DNA of 64,000 nucleotides from DATEDA01 sp963820965 (GCA_963820965.1 CAWGCC010000017.1:120168-184167); one strand, 5' to 3'; counted from the stretch's first letter, positions 8,255 to 17,374 are shown. Notes: a model not told the origin generated them from the letters alone. Numbers and translations are program-made.

Positions 8255-9886
8255 ACGCGCATTGGTCACCGCTTCTTCTCGCCGCCACCGTCGGCCTGCC
8301 GCTCGCGATGCTCTTCGCGTGCGTGTCGCGGCGCCTCCGGGACCGCATGCTGTCGTTCGTCTGGGTCGCGCCGGTGCCGGCGCTCGCGGCAGTGCTGCTG
8401 GCAGCCGACGGGCCGCCGCTCGTCATCGGCGAAGGCCGCGTGCGCTTCGTCTTCGCGCTCGACTTCGCCGGCTCGGTCCTGCTCGGCGTCGCGGCGCTGT
8501 TGTGGATCGTCGCCGGGCTCTACGCCGCGAGCTACATGCGCGAAGCGCCGAACCGCGGCCGCTTCGCCGCATGCTGGCTGATGGCCGCCGCGGGCTGCCT
8601 CGGCGCGTTCATCGCCGCCGACATGGTGAGCCTCTACCTGCTGCTCGCCCTGCTGACGCTCGGCGCCTGCGGCATGGTGATGCACGACGAGACGCCGCAG
8701 GCGTGGCGGTCGAGCGCCGTCTACCTCGGCCTCGCGCTCGCCGGCGAGGCGCTCCTGCTGATGGGCATGGTGATGCTCGCGCAGGCGACCCCCGGCGGGA
8801 GCCTCGCGATCCGCGACGCCGCAGCGGTGCTGCCGTCGCTGCCGCACTACGATCTGATCCTCGGCCTCCTCGTCGCCGGGCTCGGTCTGAAGGCGGGGCT
8901 CGTGCCGCTGCACGTCTGGATGCCGCTCGCGCACGCGGCGGCGCCGGTCCCCGCGTCCGCGGTGCTGAGCGGTGCGGTGGTCAAGGTCGGCCTGGTCGCG
9001 CTCGGCCGCTTCCTGCCGTTCGAGGCGGCGCTGCCGGAGTGGGGGCTCGTGCTGACCGCCGCCGGACTCTTCACCGCGTTCTACGGCGTCGCGATCGGCG
9101 TGACGCAGGCCCATCCGAAGGCCGTGCTCGCGTACTCGAGCGTGAGTCAGATGGGTCTCATCATCGCGGTCCTCGGGATGGGCCTCTCGGCGAAGGAGAC
9201 CGATGCGCCGCTTGCGGCGGCCTATTACGCCTCGCATCACGTGCTCGTCAAGGGCGCGCTGTTCCTCGCGGTGGGCGTGTACGCGGCAACCGGCGCGCGG
9301 CGTGCGTGGCCGATCCTCGTGCCGGTGACCGTGCTCGCGCTCAGCCTCGGCGGGCTGCCGTTCACCGGTGGCGCGCTCGCGAAATACGCGGTAAAGGGCC
9401 CGCTCGGCGAGGGGCTGGCCGGGGCGCTCGCCAACGTCTCGGCGGCGGGCACCACGCTATTGATGCTGCACTTCGTGCATCGCCTTCGTCGGAGCGGCGC
9501 GGAGGCGCCCGACGCCCGGGCGCCGATGGGGCTCGTCCTGCCCTGGGCGGTGATCGGGGTTGCCTGCGTCGCGGTGCCGTGGGGCCTCTACTTCGCGGTG
9601 CAGGACGGCGTCGTGTCGAATCCGCTCGCTCCGAAAGCGGTATGGGCGGCGCTCTGGCCGGTGCTGGCGGGCGCGGCAATCGCGTTCGCGCTCGATCGCT
9701 GGGGTGGCCGGCTGCCGCGGGTGCCGCAGGGCGACATCGCAGTGGCGATCGACGCCGCCGTGCGCGCGGCGCCCCGCTGGGGCGAGCGCTTCGCGCGGGC
9801 CGACTGGGTGCTGCGGCAGTGGCCCGTGGCGGGCGTCGCGCTCGCCGCGCTCGTCGATCGCGTTCGGTGCGTTGCTCGCGCGATGA
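8251..9886 (+). CDS. Second antiporter-like subunit (MrpD/MrpA-core paralogue), tail frameshifted
   Basis: This is another complex I antiporter-like membrane protein of about 545 residues. Helix 7 (LKAGLVPLHVWMPLAHAAAP) and the late lysine (GGALAKYAVKG) are kept, but the helix 5 glutamate of its neighbour is replaced by Ala (SLYLLLALLTLG) in my alignment. The raw frame runs on to 10068. Removing one extra G near 9856 gives a membrane-helix end (AALVIAFGALLAR) and a TGA at 9884-9886, which I take as the natural end. It probably stands in for the N-terminal core of MrpA. Confidence 0.8.
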
Positions 9887-10068
9887 GCTCCGACGCGACC
9901 GAGGAACTCTCGCAGGCTGCGGCCGCTCGCGCGCGTCATCTTGCTCGTGTAGCATCGACGGCTGCATCGAGGGTCGGAGTGCCTCCCATGAACTGCAAGA
10001 GCCGCGGGAACTTCCAGGGTCGCGACGCCGGTAACGCGCTCGCAAAGACCGCCGCCAAGGAAAGCTGA
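9883..10068 (+). CDS. Small ORF between the antiporter operon and ackA, unknown
   Basis: If the preceding gene ends at 9886, an ATG at 9883 overlaps that stop (ATGA) and opens a 61-residue frame that stops one base before the ackA start. It is hydrophilic and Ala/Arg-rich, with a distinct C-terminal block (MNCKSRGNFQGRDAGNALAK) that could itself start at the ATG at 9988, preceded by CGGAG. I do not recognise it. It may be a real small protein, or coding-like spacer made visible by the frameshift. Confidence 0.35.
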   Translation: MSSDATEELSQAAAARARHLARVASTAASRVGVPPMNCKSRGNFQGRDAGNALAKTAAKES

Positions 10069-10069
10069 C

Positions 10070-11251
10070 GTGATCGACGCCATAGTCGTCCTCAACGCCG
10101 GCTCGTCGAGCCTCAAGTTCACCGAGTACGTCGTCGGCCCGGCCGGCGCGCTCGAGCCGAAGGTCGGCGGGAACGTCGAGGAGCTCTACGGCAGGGCCCG
10201 CTTCCGCGCGCGGGACGCGGACGGCGAGGTCGTCGGCGAGCACGCCTGGAGCGAGGATTCGCCGCCGCAGCACGCCGGGGCGCTCGAGTTCCTGTTCGAC
10301 TGGCTGAGGAAGCACGCCGCTGATGCGCAGGTCGTCGCCGTGGGTCACCGGGTCGTGCACGGTGGCACCGACTACGCGGCGCCGGTGCGCGTGGATGGTG
10401 CCGTCATCGCGAAGCTGGCGGAGCTCGTCCCGCTCGCGCCGCTCCACCAGCCCCACAACCTGCTGCCGATCCGCGCGATCGCGGAGCGGCGGCCCGACCT
10501 CCCGCAGGTGGCGTGTTTCGACACCGCGTTCCATCGCACCGCGCCGCCGCTCGCGCAGGCCTTCGCGCTGCCGCCCTCGATCACCGGTCGCGGCGTCCGA
10601 CGCTACGGTTTTCACGGCCTGTCGTACGAGTACATCTCGACGGTCCTGTCGGAGCACGATGCGCGCGCGGCGGCGGGAAAGACAGTGGTGCTGCACCTCG
10701 GCAACGGCGCGAGCATGTGCGCGATGAACGCCGGCAAGAGCACCGCGAGCACGATGGGATTCACCGCGGTCGACGGCCTGCCGATGGGGACGCGTTCGGG
10801 CAATCTCGACCCCGGCGTCGTGCTCTACCTGATGCAGGAGCTGAAGATGGACGCGGGCGCGATCGAGTCGCTCCTCTACAAGGAATCGGGCCTCCTCGGC
10901 GTCTCCGGCGTCTCGAGCGACATGCGCGAGCTCCTGGAAAGCGACGACCCGCGGGCGAAGTTCGCGATCGACCTCTTCGTGTACCGCATCGGCCGCGAGC
11001 TCGGCTCGCTCGCCGCGGCGCTCGGCGGCCTCGACGCGATCGTGTTCACCGCCGGTATCGGCGAGCGCGCCGTCCCGATCCGCGAGGCGGCCTGCAGGCA
11101 GGCGGCATGGCTCGGAATCGAGCTCGACGCCAAGGCGAATGCCGCCAACGGGCCACGCATCAGCAGCGCCGGGAGCCGCGTCGCGGCGTGGGTGATCCCG
11201 ACGAACGAGGAGCTGATGATCGCCCGGCACACCCTGGCGTTGATGAGGTAG
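10070..11251 (+). CDS. ackA: Acetate kinase
   Basis: This 393-residue protein interconverts acetate plus ATP with acetyl phosphate plus ADP in the cytoplasm. It shows the family landmarks: NAGSSSLKF at the N-terminus, FDTAFHRT, GFHGLSYEY, VLHLGNGASM and FTAGIGE near the end. Length matches the family (about 400). The GTG start lies one base after the stop of the preceding small frame, so it is probably part of the antiporter transcript. No phosphotransacetylase or phosphoketolase gene is adjacent. Confidence 0.94.
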   Translation: MIDAIVVLNAGSSSLKFTEYVVGPAGALEPKVGGNVEELYGRARFRARDADGEVVGEHAWSEDSPPQHAGALEFLFDWLRKHAADAQVVAVGHRVVHGGTDYAAPVRVDGAVIAKLAELVPLAPLHQPHNLLPIRAIAERRPDLPQVACFDTAFHRTAPPLAQAFALPPSITGRGVRRYGFHGLSYEYISTVLSEHDARAAAGKTVVLHLGNGASMCAMNAGKSTASTMGFTAVDGLPMGTRSGNLDPGVVLYLMQELKMDAGAIESLLYKESGLLGVSGVSSDMRELLESDDPRAKFAIDLFVYRIGRELGSLAAALGGLDAIVFTAGIGERAVPIREAACRQAAWLGIELDAKANAANGPRISSAGSRVAAWVIPTNEELMIARHTLALMR

Positions 11252-11300
11252 ACCACTGCCAGGAGGCGACCGCCGGCTCGCGGCCAACCGGAGACGCCGC

Positions 11301-11678
11301 ATGAACATCGTCGCCACCGACGCCGCACCGAAAGCCATCGGACCTTACAGCCAGGCGATCGCACAGGGAGGCCTCGTCTTCTGTTCGGGCCAGATCCCGC
11401 TCGATCCGGCGAGCATGAAGATCGTGGCGGGCGGGATCGAGGCCCAGACGGAACAGGTACTCAAGAACGTTTCGGCCGTCCTCGCGGCAGCCGGAAGCGG
11501 CCTGTCGAAAGTGGTGAAGACGACCGTGTTCCTGCAGAACCTCGAGGACTTCGCCGGGATGAACGCGGCTTATGCGCGTGCGTTCGCGGGACACGCGCCC
11601 GCGCGCTCCACCGTCCAGGTCGCTCGGCTGCCGCTGGACGCGCTTATCGAGATCGAGTGCATCGCTGCCGTCGTCTGA
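11301..11678 (+). CDS. ridA: RidA family enamine/imine deaminase
   Basis: This 125-residue protein is a typical RidA/YjgF/UK114 member. It carries KAIGPYSQAI, the conserved VFCSGQIPLDP, KTTVFLQNLEDF, and ARSTVQVARLPLDALIEIE with the Arg that binds the carboxylate of the substrate. The trimeric cytosolic enzyme hydrolyses reactive 2-aminoacrylate-type intermediates. It sits 49 bases after ackA in the same direction and converges with the PPK2 gene. Confidence 0.92.
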   Translation: MNIVATDAAPKAIGPYSQAIAQGGLVFCSGQIPLDPASMKIVAGGIEAQTEQVLKNVSAVLAAAGSGLSKVVKTTVFLQNLEDFAGMNAAYARAFAGHAPARSTVQVARLPLDALIEIECIAAVV

Positions 11679-11730
11679 GCGGGCCGCGTCCTCCTCCAGA
11701 CCGAACATCGACGCGCTGCGCGCGCGGTCG

Positions 11731-12633
11731 TCACTTCTCCCTCGCGAGCGCCGCGCGCGCCAGTGCGAGCTCTTTCCTCTTCGCCGCGTCGACCTTGGGA
11801 TAGTGCAGGTCGAGGTTCTCCATCGTCTCCACGATCGCCGCGGCGACGACGAGCCGCGTGAACCACTTGTTGTCGGCGGGAACCACGAACCAGGGCGCAT
11901 GCTTGGACGCGGTCGCCCGGATCGCGTCCTCGTACGCCGCCATGTACCGGTTCCAGTACTGCCGCTCCTGGACGTCGGCGGACGAGAACTTCCAGTTCTT
12001 CTCCGGCTTGTCGAGGCGCTCCAGGAAGCGCTTCTTCTGCTCGTTCTTCGAGAGGTGCAGGAAGAACTTCAGGATGATCGTCCCCTGCCGCGCGAGGTAG
12101 TCCTCGAAGTGCGCGATGTCGGCGAGCCGCTCGCTCCAGATGCGCTTCGTCACCACCCGCGGCGGGAGCTTCTGGCCCCGCAGGATCTCCTCGTGCACTC
12201 GCACCACGAGGACCTCCTCGTAGTAGGACCGGTTGAAGATGCCGATGCGCCCGCGCTCGGGGAGGCACCTCACATAGCGCCACAGGAAGTCGTGATCGAG
12301 GTCCTCCGTCGTGGGCTGCTTGAACGAGAATACCTGGCATCCCTGCGGGTTGACGCCAGACATGACGTGCTTGATCGTGCTGTCCTTCCCGGCGGCGTCC
12401 ATCGCCTGGAAGATGAGCAGCACCGACCAGCGGTCCTGGGCGTAGAGCATGTCCTGGTCCTCGGCGAGCCAGCGGGTGCCGCGGTCGAGGAGCTCGGACG
12501 CCTCGCCCTTCTCCATCTCGATCCCCAGCGTGTCGTCGGGGTCGAAGTCCTTCAGCCGGAAACGCTTGCCCTTGGTGACGGCGAAGGGCTCGGTGAGCCG
12601 GCGGGTCAGATCGACGATTTCCTTCCTTGGCAT
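11731..12633 (-). CDS. ppk2: Polyphosphate kinase 2 family protein
   Basis: This 300-residue cytosolic enzyme transfers phosphate between polyphosphate and nucleotides. The Walker A motif reads AMDAAGKDSTIKH, the lid region has ERGRIGIFNRSYYEEVLVVRV, and KRIWSERLADIAHFED follows, all typical of the single-domain PPK2 family (about 270-300 residues). GGGAG precedes the ATG. It is transcribed towards ridA and is separated by about 215 bases from the CoA-transferase genes upstream; that interval shows nothing I can name. The class (ADP, AMP or both) cannot be settled from the sequence alone. Confidence 0.92.
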   Translation of the reverse strand: MPRKEIVDLTRRLTEPFAVTKGKRFRLKDFDPDDTLGIEMEKGEASELLDRGTRWLAEDQDMLYAQDRWSVLLIFQAMDAAGKDSTIKHVMSGVNPQGCQVFSFKQPTTEDLDHDFLWRYVRCLPERGRIGIFNRSYYEEVLVVRVHEEILRGQKLPPRVVTKRIWSERLADIAHFEDYLARQGTIILKFFLHLSKNEQKKRFLERLDKPEKNWKFSSADVQERQYWNRYMAAYEDAIRATASKHAPWFVVPADNKWFTRLVVAAAIVETMENLDLHYPKVDAAKRKELALARAALAREK

Positions 12634-12849
12634 GGCGAGTCTCCCTTCGATGTCGAGCCGGGACAGCCTCCTACGGCTGCTCCCGCGATTTCCTCGGGGG
12701 GTCGAAACCAGGCGGATTCGCGGGACGGAGCGACGCGGCGAGCCGCGCGGGCCCTTCTTCTGCGCGAACGGCGCTAACCACCACGAGCGGCGTCGTGGCC
12801 GCGCCAGATCGATCTCGGGGCGAGGTGGCCGCTCCCCGCGGCGCTCCTC

Positions 12850-13512
12850 TTACTGGATCGGCATCGTCGGGACCTTGTCCGGAACGGCGAGCTCGGCCTC
12901 GGTCGCCGCGCGGACCTGGTCCACCGTGACGCCGGGGGCGGTCTCGGCGAGCTTCAGGCGCCCGTCTTCGAAGGCGATCACCGCCATCTCGGTGACGATC
13001 AGGTGCACGGAGCGCGCCGAGGTCAGCGGCAGCGTGCACGCTTTGAGGATCTTCGGCTTGCCCTTGGCCGTGTGCTGCATGGCGACGACGACCCGCTTCG
13101 CGCCCGTGACGAGGTCCATCGCCCCGCCCATCCCGGGCACCATCTTGCCGGGGATCATCCAGTTCGCGAGCTTGCCCTTCGCGTCGACCTGCAGGCCGCC
13201 AAGCACGGTCATGTCGACGTGGCCGCCGCGGATCAGGCCGAAGGACACCGCGCTGTCGAACGTGGCCGCCCCGGGCAGCGCGGACACCGGCTTCCCGCCG
13301 GCATCGGTGAGCGTGGGGTGCGCAAAGCCCTCCTCGGGCACCGGACCCGTGCCGATGAGGCCGTTCTCGGACTGGAAGAAGACGTCGATTCCCGCGGGCA
13401 CATAGTTCGCGACGAGCGTCGGGATGCCGATGCCGAGGTTGACGAGCATGCCGGAGCGAAGCTCGAGGGCGATGCGCTTGGCGATGATGGTCTGAGCGTC
13501 CATGGCGGTCAA
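12850..13512 (-). CDS. 3-oxoacid CoA-transferase, subunit B
   Basis: The 220-residue protein is the beta subunit of a succinyl-CoA:acetoacetate or related CoA-transferase. The motif SENGLIGTGP contains the catalytic glutamate that forms the acyl-CoA intermediate. GGHVDMTVLGGLQVDAKG and GMGGAMDLVTGAK are also family signatures. It overlaps the A-subunit gene by four bases, so both are made together. The enzyme activates acetoacetate or similar short-chain oxoacids. Confidence 0.92.
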   Translation of the reverse strand: MTAMDAQTIIAKRIALELRSGMLVNLGIGIPTLVANYVPAGIDVFFQSENGLIGTGPVPEEGFAHPTLTDAGGKPVSALPGAATFDSAVSFGLIRGGHVDMTVLGGLQVDAKGKLANWMIPGKMVPGMGGAMDLVTGAKRVVVAMQHTAKGKPKILKACTLPLTSARSVHLIVTEMAVIAFEDGRLKLAETAPGVTVDQVRAATEAELAVPDKVPTMPIQ

Positions 13513-14153
13513 TTGGCTACCAGGTAGTCGACGATCGCCGCCGGGGTCATGACGTCGTCGGGCGGGATCACCCCGACGGGCACGATGTTCTCGGCGGTGG
13601 CGATCACGGTCGTGGCCGCCATCGCGACGATGGGGTTGAAGTTCCGCGCGGTGAGGGCATAGTGAAGGTTGCCGAGGTAGTCGGCGACCATCGCGTGGAT
13701 CAGGGCGAAGTCGGCGCGAAGCGGCATCTCCAGCAGGTACTCCCTGCCGTCCACCTCGATCTTGCGCTTGCCCTCTTCCACGATCGTGCCGACACCGGTG
13801 GGCGTGAGGACGCCCCCGAGGCCATAGCCGCCGGCGCGAATGCGCTCGATCAGCGTGCCTTGCGGCACCAGCTCCACCTCCAGGGTGCCTTCGATCTTGC
13901 GCTTTTGCGTATCGGGGTTGAGCCCGATGTGGCTCGCGATGGTCTTGCGCACCAGGCTCGCGGCCACGAGCTTGCCGATGCCCACGCCAGGCAGGGCGTT
14001 GTCGTTGGCGATCACGGTCAGGTTGCGCTTGCCCTGGCGAACCAGCTCGTCGCAGAGCCGCTCGGGCGTGCCCACGCCCATGAACCCACCGATCATCAGG
14101 CTCGCGCCGTCCGGGATCAGGGCCACCGCATCTTCGAGCGAGATTCTCTTCAC
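13509..14153 (-). CDS. 3-oxoacid CoA-transferase, subunit A
   Basis: The 214-residue alpha subunit starts at GTG 14153, preceded at good spacing by GAGGAG; an ORF extending to 14204 has no ribosome site. The N-terminus ALIPDGASLMIGGFMGVGTP and the later GIGKLVAASLVRKTIASHIG match the family. Together with subunit B it forms the heterodimer or heterotetramer. The gene follows a tiny frame ending like a 3-hydroxybutyrate dehydrogenase, consistent with a former ketone-body operon. Confidence 0.92.
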   Translation of the reverse strand: MKRISLEDAVALIPDGASLMIGGFMGVGTPERLCDELVRQGKRNLTVIANDNALPGVGIGKLVAASLVRKTIASHIGLNPDTQKRKIEGTLEVELVPQGTLIERIRAGGYGLGGVLTPTGVGTIVEEGKRKIEVDGREYLLEMPLRADFALIHAMVADYLGNLHYALTARNFNPIVAMAATTVIATAENIVPVGVIPPDDVMTPAAIVDYLVAN

Positions 14154-14163
14154 GGCGCGCTCC

Positions 14164-14226
14164 TCATTGCGCCGTCCACGCGCCGTCGACCGGTATCCCC
14201 ACACCGCTGCCGCGTTCGATGATCAT
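14164..14226 (-). pseudogene. 20-codon remnant, possibly of 3-hydroxybutyrate dehydrogenase
   Basis: A 63-base frame begins with ATG behind a good ribosome site (AAAGGAGA) and ends GIPVDGAWTAQ, very like the usual C-terminus of 3-hydroxybutyrate dehydrogenase (SVDGGWTAQ). It stops 10 bases before the CoA-transferase A start. I infer that an internal deletion removed nearly all of a dehydrogenase that shared this ketone-body operon. A leader peptide is the alternative. Confidence 0.4.
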
Positions 14227-14618
14227 GTCGAGGGTCTCCTTTGTCCGGTTGAGTTACGGCGTTGATCACCGGATCATGCTGCGAGTCGGCGGCTGCGGGG
14301 GCACCGACTGTCGCAGTCTTTGCCGGTGCAGCAACGTGAAACTCTCAGCAGGAACGCTGTCATTCTAGGCTCACAGGCGGTCTGGCGGTCAAGCCTCGCC
14401 CACGCGCTGCTTCATCAGTGGAGCAGACGACGGGAGTTTGTGTTTCGGTTCTCGGGCATCCACCACTACCAGACTGACCGCAACGCAGCAAGGAGCGAGC
14501 AAGTGAAAGCAGCGTGGTACGAGCGAACGAGCCCGGCATCGCTACAATCGGATCTCGCGTGCAGCGACGTGTACGAGCGCGTCTCGACGCGTCGCGATCT
14601 TCGGAGCGGGATCCAACC
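14227..14618. other. Intergenic region between divergent units
   Basis: These 392 bases lie between the CoA-transferase unit (minus) and the ferric-reductase-like gene (plus), so promoters for both should be here. The stretch 14340-14560 is less GC-rich than its surroundings. I see no RNA gene, strong hairpin or recognisable operator. Confidence 0.4.
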
Positions 14619-15945
14619 ATGCAGCTTGGCTACACCTTGCGCGGGGCGGTCTGGGTTGTCCTCTATCTGTTCTTCGTTCTCGGCCCGCTGTTCGCGCTCC
14701 TGGCGGGTCGGCTCCCTCCCGCGCGCGACTTCTGGACCGAGTTCTCGGCCGCCATCGGCTACGCTGGCCTCGCGATGATGGGGCTGCAGTTCGGCCTCAC
14801 GGCGCGCTTCCGCTACGTCACCGAGCCGTGGGGCGAGGACGTCATCTACCACTTTCATCGCCAGATCTCGCTAGATAGCCGTCGGCCTGGTGGCGGCGCA
14901 CGCGCTCATCATGTTCGCCACCCGGCCGGAAATGTTCGCGCTGCCCAGTTCCGTCGACGACGTGCCGTTGGGCGCCGTCTTCGCCATGCTGTCGCTTGCT
15001 TCACTGATCGTGTTGGTGGTGACGGCCCTGTGGCGTGCGAAGCTGAAGATCCGATACGAGACGTGGCACCTCACCCATATCGTTCTGGCGGTCGTGGCCG
15101 TCGCGGCCGGCGTCGCGCACATGGTGGGGTGGGCCTTCTACCTGTCCGACCCCTGGAAGCGGGCGCTGTGGATCGGCCTGACAATGTTCTGGATCGGGCT
15201 GCTGCTTTACGTGCGCATCGTCAAGCCGCTGTTCATGCTCCGCAGGCCGTATCGCGTCGCGGAGGTGCGCGAGGAGCGCGGCGATGCGCGCACGCTGGTG
15301 ATGCGGCCGGACGGGCACCCCGGCTTTCGCTTCACGCCCGGTCAGTTCGGCTGGCTCACGCTGTGGGACAGCCCGTTCAAGATCACCGGGCACCCGTTTT
15401 CGTTCTCGTCCAGCGCCGCGGTCGCGGACGGACGGGTCGAGATGACGATCCGCAACCTGGGCGACTTCACCAGCCGCATCGGCGAGGTGCCGGTGGGCCA
15501 GCGCGTCTACCTCGATGGGCCGTACGGGGCATTCACCATCGGCAACCCGGCGGACATGCACGTCCTCATCGCCGGCGGCGTCGGCATCACGCCGATGATG
15601 AGCATGATCCGCACGCTCGCCGACCGCGGGGACAAGCGTCCGGTGATCCTGCTCTACGGCAGCAAGGACTGGGAGTCGATCCTTTTCCGCGATGAGCTGG
15701 AGTCGCTCAAGGCGCGGCTCGACCTGAAGGTCGTCCACGTGCTGCCGGACCCGCCGGCCGGCTGGACGGGCGAGAAGGGCTACATCGACGCGGAGATGTT
15801 CAAGCGCCATCTGCCGCCGCCGTATGCCGACCACGAATACTTCATCTGCGGCCCGGACGTCATGATGGATGCAATCGAGAAGGCGCTCGGCGAGCTGGGC
15901 GTGCCGCTCGCGAAATATCATTCCGAGCGCTACAGCTTCGTTTAG
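14619..15945 (+). CDS. Ferric-reductase-like transmembrane flavocytochrome, interrupted by one frameshift
   Basis: The start at 14619 leads into a membrane domain with candidate heme-ligating histidines (YHFHRQIS and, after the break, HLTHIVLAVVAV / GVAHMVGWAF). The C-terminal half is a ferredoxin-reductase module: FTPGQFGWL and HPFSFSSS for FAD, AGGVGITPMMSMIRTL for NAD(P)H, and FICGPDVMMDAIEKAL near the end. One extra base near 14874 shifts the frame; removing it restores a continuous membrane helix (IAVGLVAAHALIMFA). The whole is about 440 residues. It would pass electrons from NAD(P)H through FAD and heme across the membrane. Partner and substrate are unknown. Confidence 0.85.
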
Positions 15946-15954
15946 GAGGGCGCC

Positions 15955-16050
15955 ATGCGTCGTTTGTTCGCCGATCGGCTGGTCGTCGCCACAGCAGTGG
16001 TCGTGGTCGTGATGGCCGTGACGTTCGCGCTGTTGCGCGTGGCCGGATAG
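15955..16050 (+). CDS. 31-residue single-pass membrane peptide
   Basis: An ATG at 15955 has a strong ribosome site (AGGAGG at 15944-15949) that overlaps the stop codon of the flavocytochrome. The product is MRRLFADRL followed by about 19 hydrophobic residues and a short end, a typical small single-helix protein with positive N-terminus. Coupling to the flavocytochrome suggests an accessory subunit. This is inference; no family is recognised. Confidence 0.6.
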   Translation: MRRLFADRLVVATAVVVVVMAVTFALLRVAG

Positions 16051-16139
16051 GCGAAGGCGAAGCACGCTGACCGGCCGCCGATCATGACCCGCCGCGCGGC
16101 GTGTATGATCCACCGCGTTTTTTCTCGGGCGCATTCGTC

Positions 16140-16865
16140 ATGCCGGACGCTGTGATCGCCTACTGCGGGCCCGCCGCCGTCCCGGAGGACGTCTGGCTGC
16201 GCTGGAACGGCGATCCGCTGCTGCTTGCGGCGCTCGCCGCGCTGGCGTTTGCGGTCGGTCGCGGCTACTCGGCCGACGCCCGCGCCGGCTGGGGCGCGAT
16301 CGCGCTGATCGTCGTCGTCTTCGTTTCGCCGCTCTGCGCGCTCGCCTCGGCGCTGTTCTCGGCGCGCGTGCTCCACCATGTCCTGCTGATCGCCGCGGTG
16401 GCGCCGCTTCTCGCGGTGGCCTTTCCGCTGCGGCGCCTCGGCTCGCCGCCGCTCGCCGCGCTGGTCGGGGCGCACGCGATCATCCTGTGGCTCTGGCACG
16501 CGCCGGGGCTCTATGCCTGGGGCCTCGCCAGCGTGCCGGCCTACTGGCTGATGCAGGCGACGCTCCTCGGCAGCGCCTGGCTCCTGTGGCGGGCAATCCT
16601 GGCGCCGGCGGCGCAGCCCGGCCCGGCGCTCATCGCACTCGTGGCGACGATCGGGCAGATGGGACTGCTCGGCGCGCTGATCGTCTTCGCGCCCCGGCCG
16701 CTCTATCTGGTGCATTTCGCGAGCACGGCAGCGTGGGGACTGAGCCCGCTCGCCGATCAGCAGCTCGCGGGGCTCCTGATGTGGGTGCCGGCGATCCTGC
16801 CCTATCTCGGAGTGGGGCTCTGGCTCGCCTGGGCTAGCCTGCGGCCGGGCGAGCCGGCCCGGTGA
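16140..16865 (+). CDS. CtaG-like (Caa3_CtaG) membrane protein of cytochrome oxidase assembly
   Basis: I place the start at 16140 (MPDAVIAYC); an ATG at 16101 would add residues with no membrane or family character. The product has 241 residues and seven or so hydrophobic helices. The family signatures are HHVLLIAAVAPLLAV, the His/Trp-rich segment LWLWHAPGLYAWGL, and the end helix LLMWVPAILPYL. The Caa3_CtaG family assists copper insertion or assembly of caa3-type oxidases in the inner membrane. It precedes the CopD-like gene with a GTGA overlap and lies in a block with CoxB and CoxA, which supports this role. Confidence 0.82.
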   Translation: MPDAVIAYCGPAAVPEDVWLRWNGDPLLLAALAALAFAVGRGYSADARAGWGAIALIVVVFVSPLCALASALFSARVLHHVLLIAAVAPLLAVAFPLRRLGSPPLAALVGAHAIILWLWHAPGLYAWGLASVPAYWLMQATLLGSAWLLWRAILAPAAQPGPALIALVATIGQMGLLGALIVFAPRPLYLVHFASTAAWGLSPLADQQLAGLLMWVPAILPYLGVGLWLAWASLRPGEPAR

Positions 16866-17374
16866 CGACCTTCCTGAAGTTCGTCCATATCGCCACGATC
16901 GCGGTCTGGGCGGGCGGGCTGATCGTTCTGCCGTACTTGTTCTGGCAGCGGCGGCTCCTCGCGGCCGGGCCGGAGCTCGACCGGCTGCACCGGGTCACCC
17001 GGTTCGTCTACGTGGTGATGACCTCACCCGCCGCGTTCGTCGCGATCGGCAGCGGCACCGCGCTGATCTTCCTGCAGAGCACGTTCCGGGAGTGGTTCAC
17101 GCTCAAGATGGTCCTGGTCGGAGCCATGGTGATGCTGCATGTCGTCGCCGGCCTGGTGGCGATGCGCGTCTTCGCGCCCGACGGCCGGTTCGGGTCGCGT
17201 TCCTGCGTCGCGCTGACGAGCGGGTATCTCGTGCTGATCGTCGCGATCCTCTGGGTCGTGCTGGCCAAGCCGGCCATCGACTCCACGCAGTTCGCCCCGG
17301 GGCTGTTCGAGCCCGGTGCCCTCGCGCCGTGGTTGCGTCAGATCTTCGGCGCGACCAGCACGCCGACGCCGTGA
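16862..17374 (+). CDS. CopD-like four-helix membrane protein
   Basis: The 170-residue protein has four transmembrane helices with His residues in helix 1 (LKFVHIATIAVWAGGLIV) and later (MVMLHVVAGLVAMRVF). This is the pattern of the CopD/HemJ-like superfamily, which binds heme or copper. The GTG start overlaps the CtaG stop. Its last 37 bases overlap, tail to tail, with the end of the DUF2231 gene on the other strand. A role in oxidase metal or heme supply is inferred from position. Confidence 0.7.
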   Translation: MTTFLKFVHIATIAVWAGGLIVLPYLFWQRRLLAAGPELDRLHRVTRFVYVVMTSPAAFVAIGSGTALIFLQSTFREWFTLKMVLVGAMVMLHVVAGLVAMRVFAPDGRFGSRSCVALTSGYLVLIVAILWVVLAKPAIDSTQFAPGLFEPGALAPWLRQIFGATSTPTP

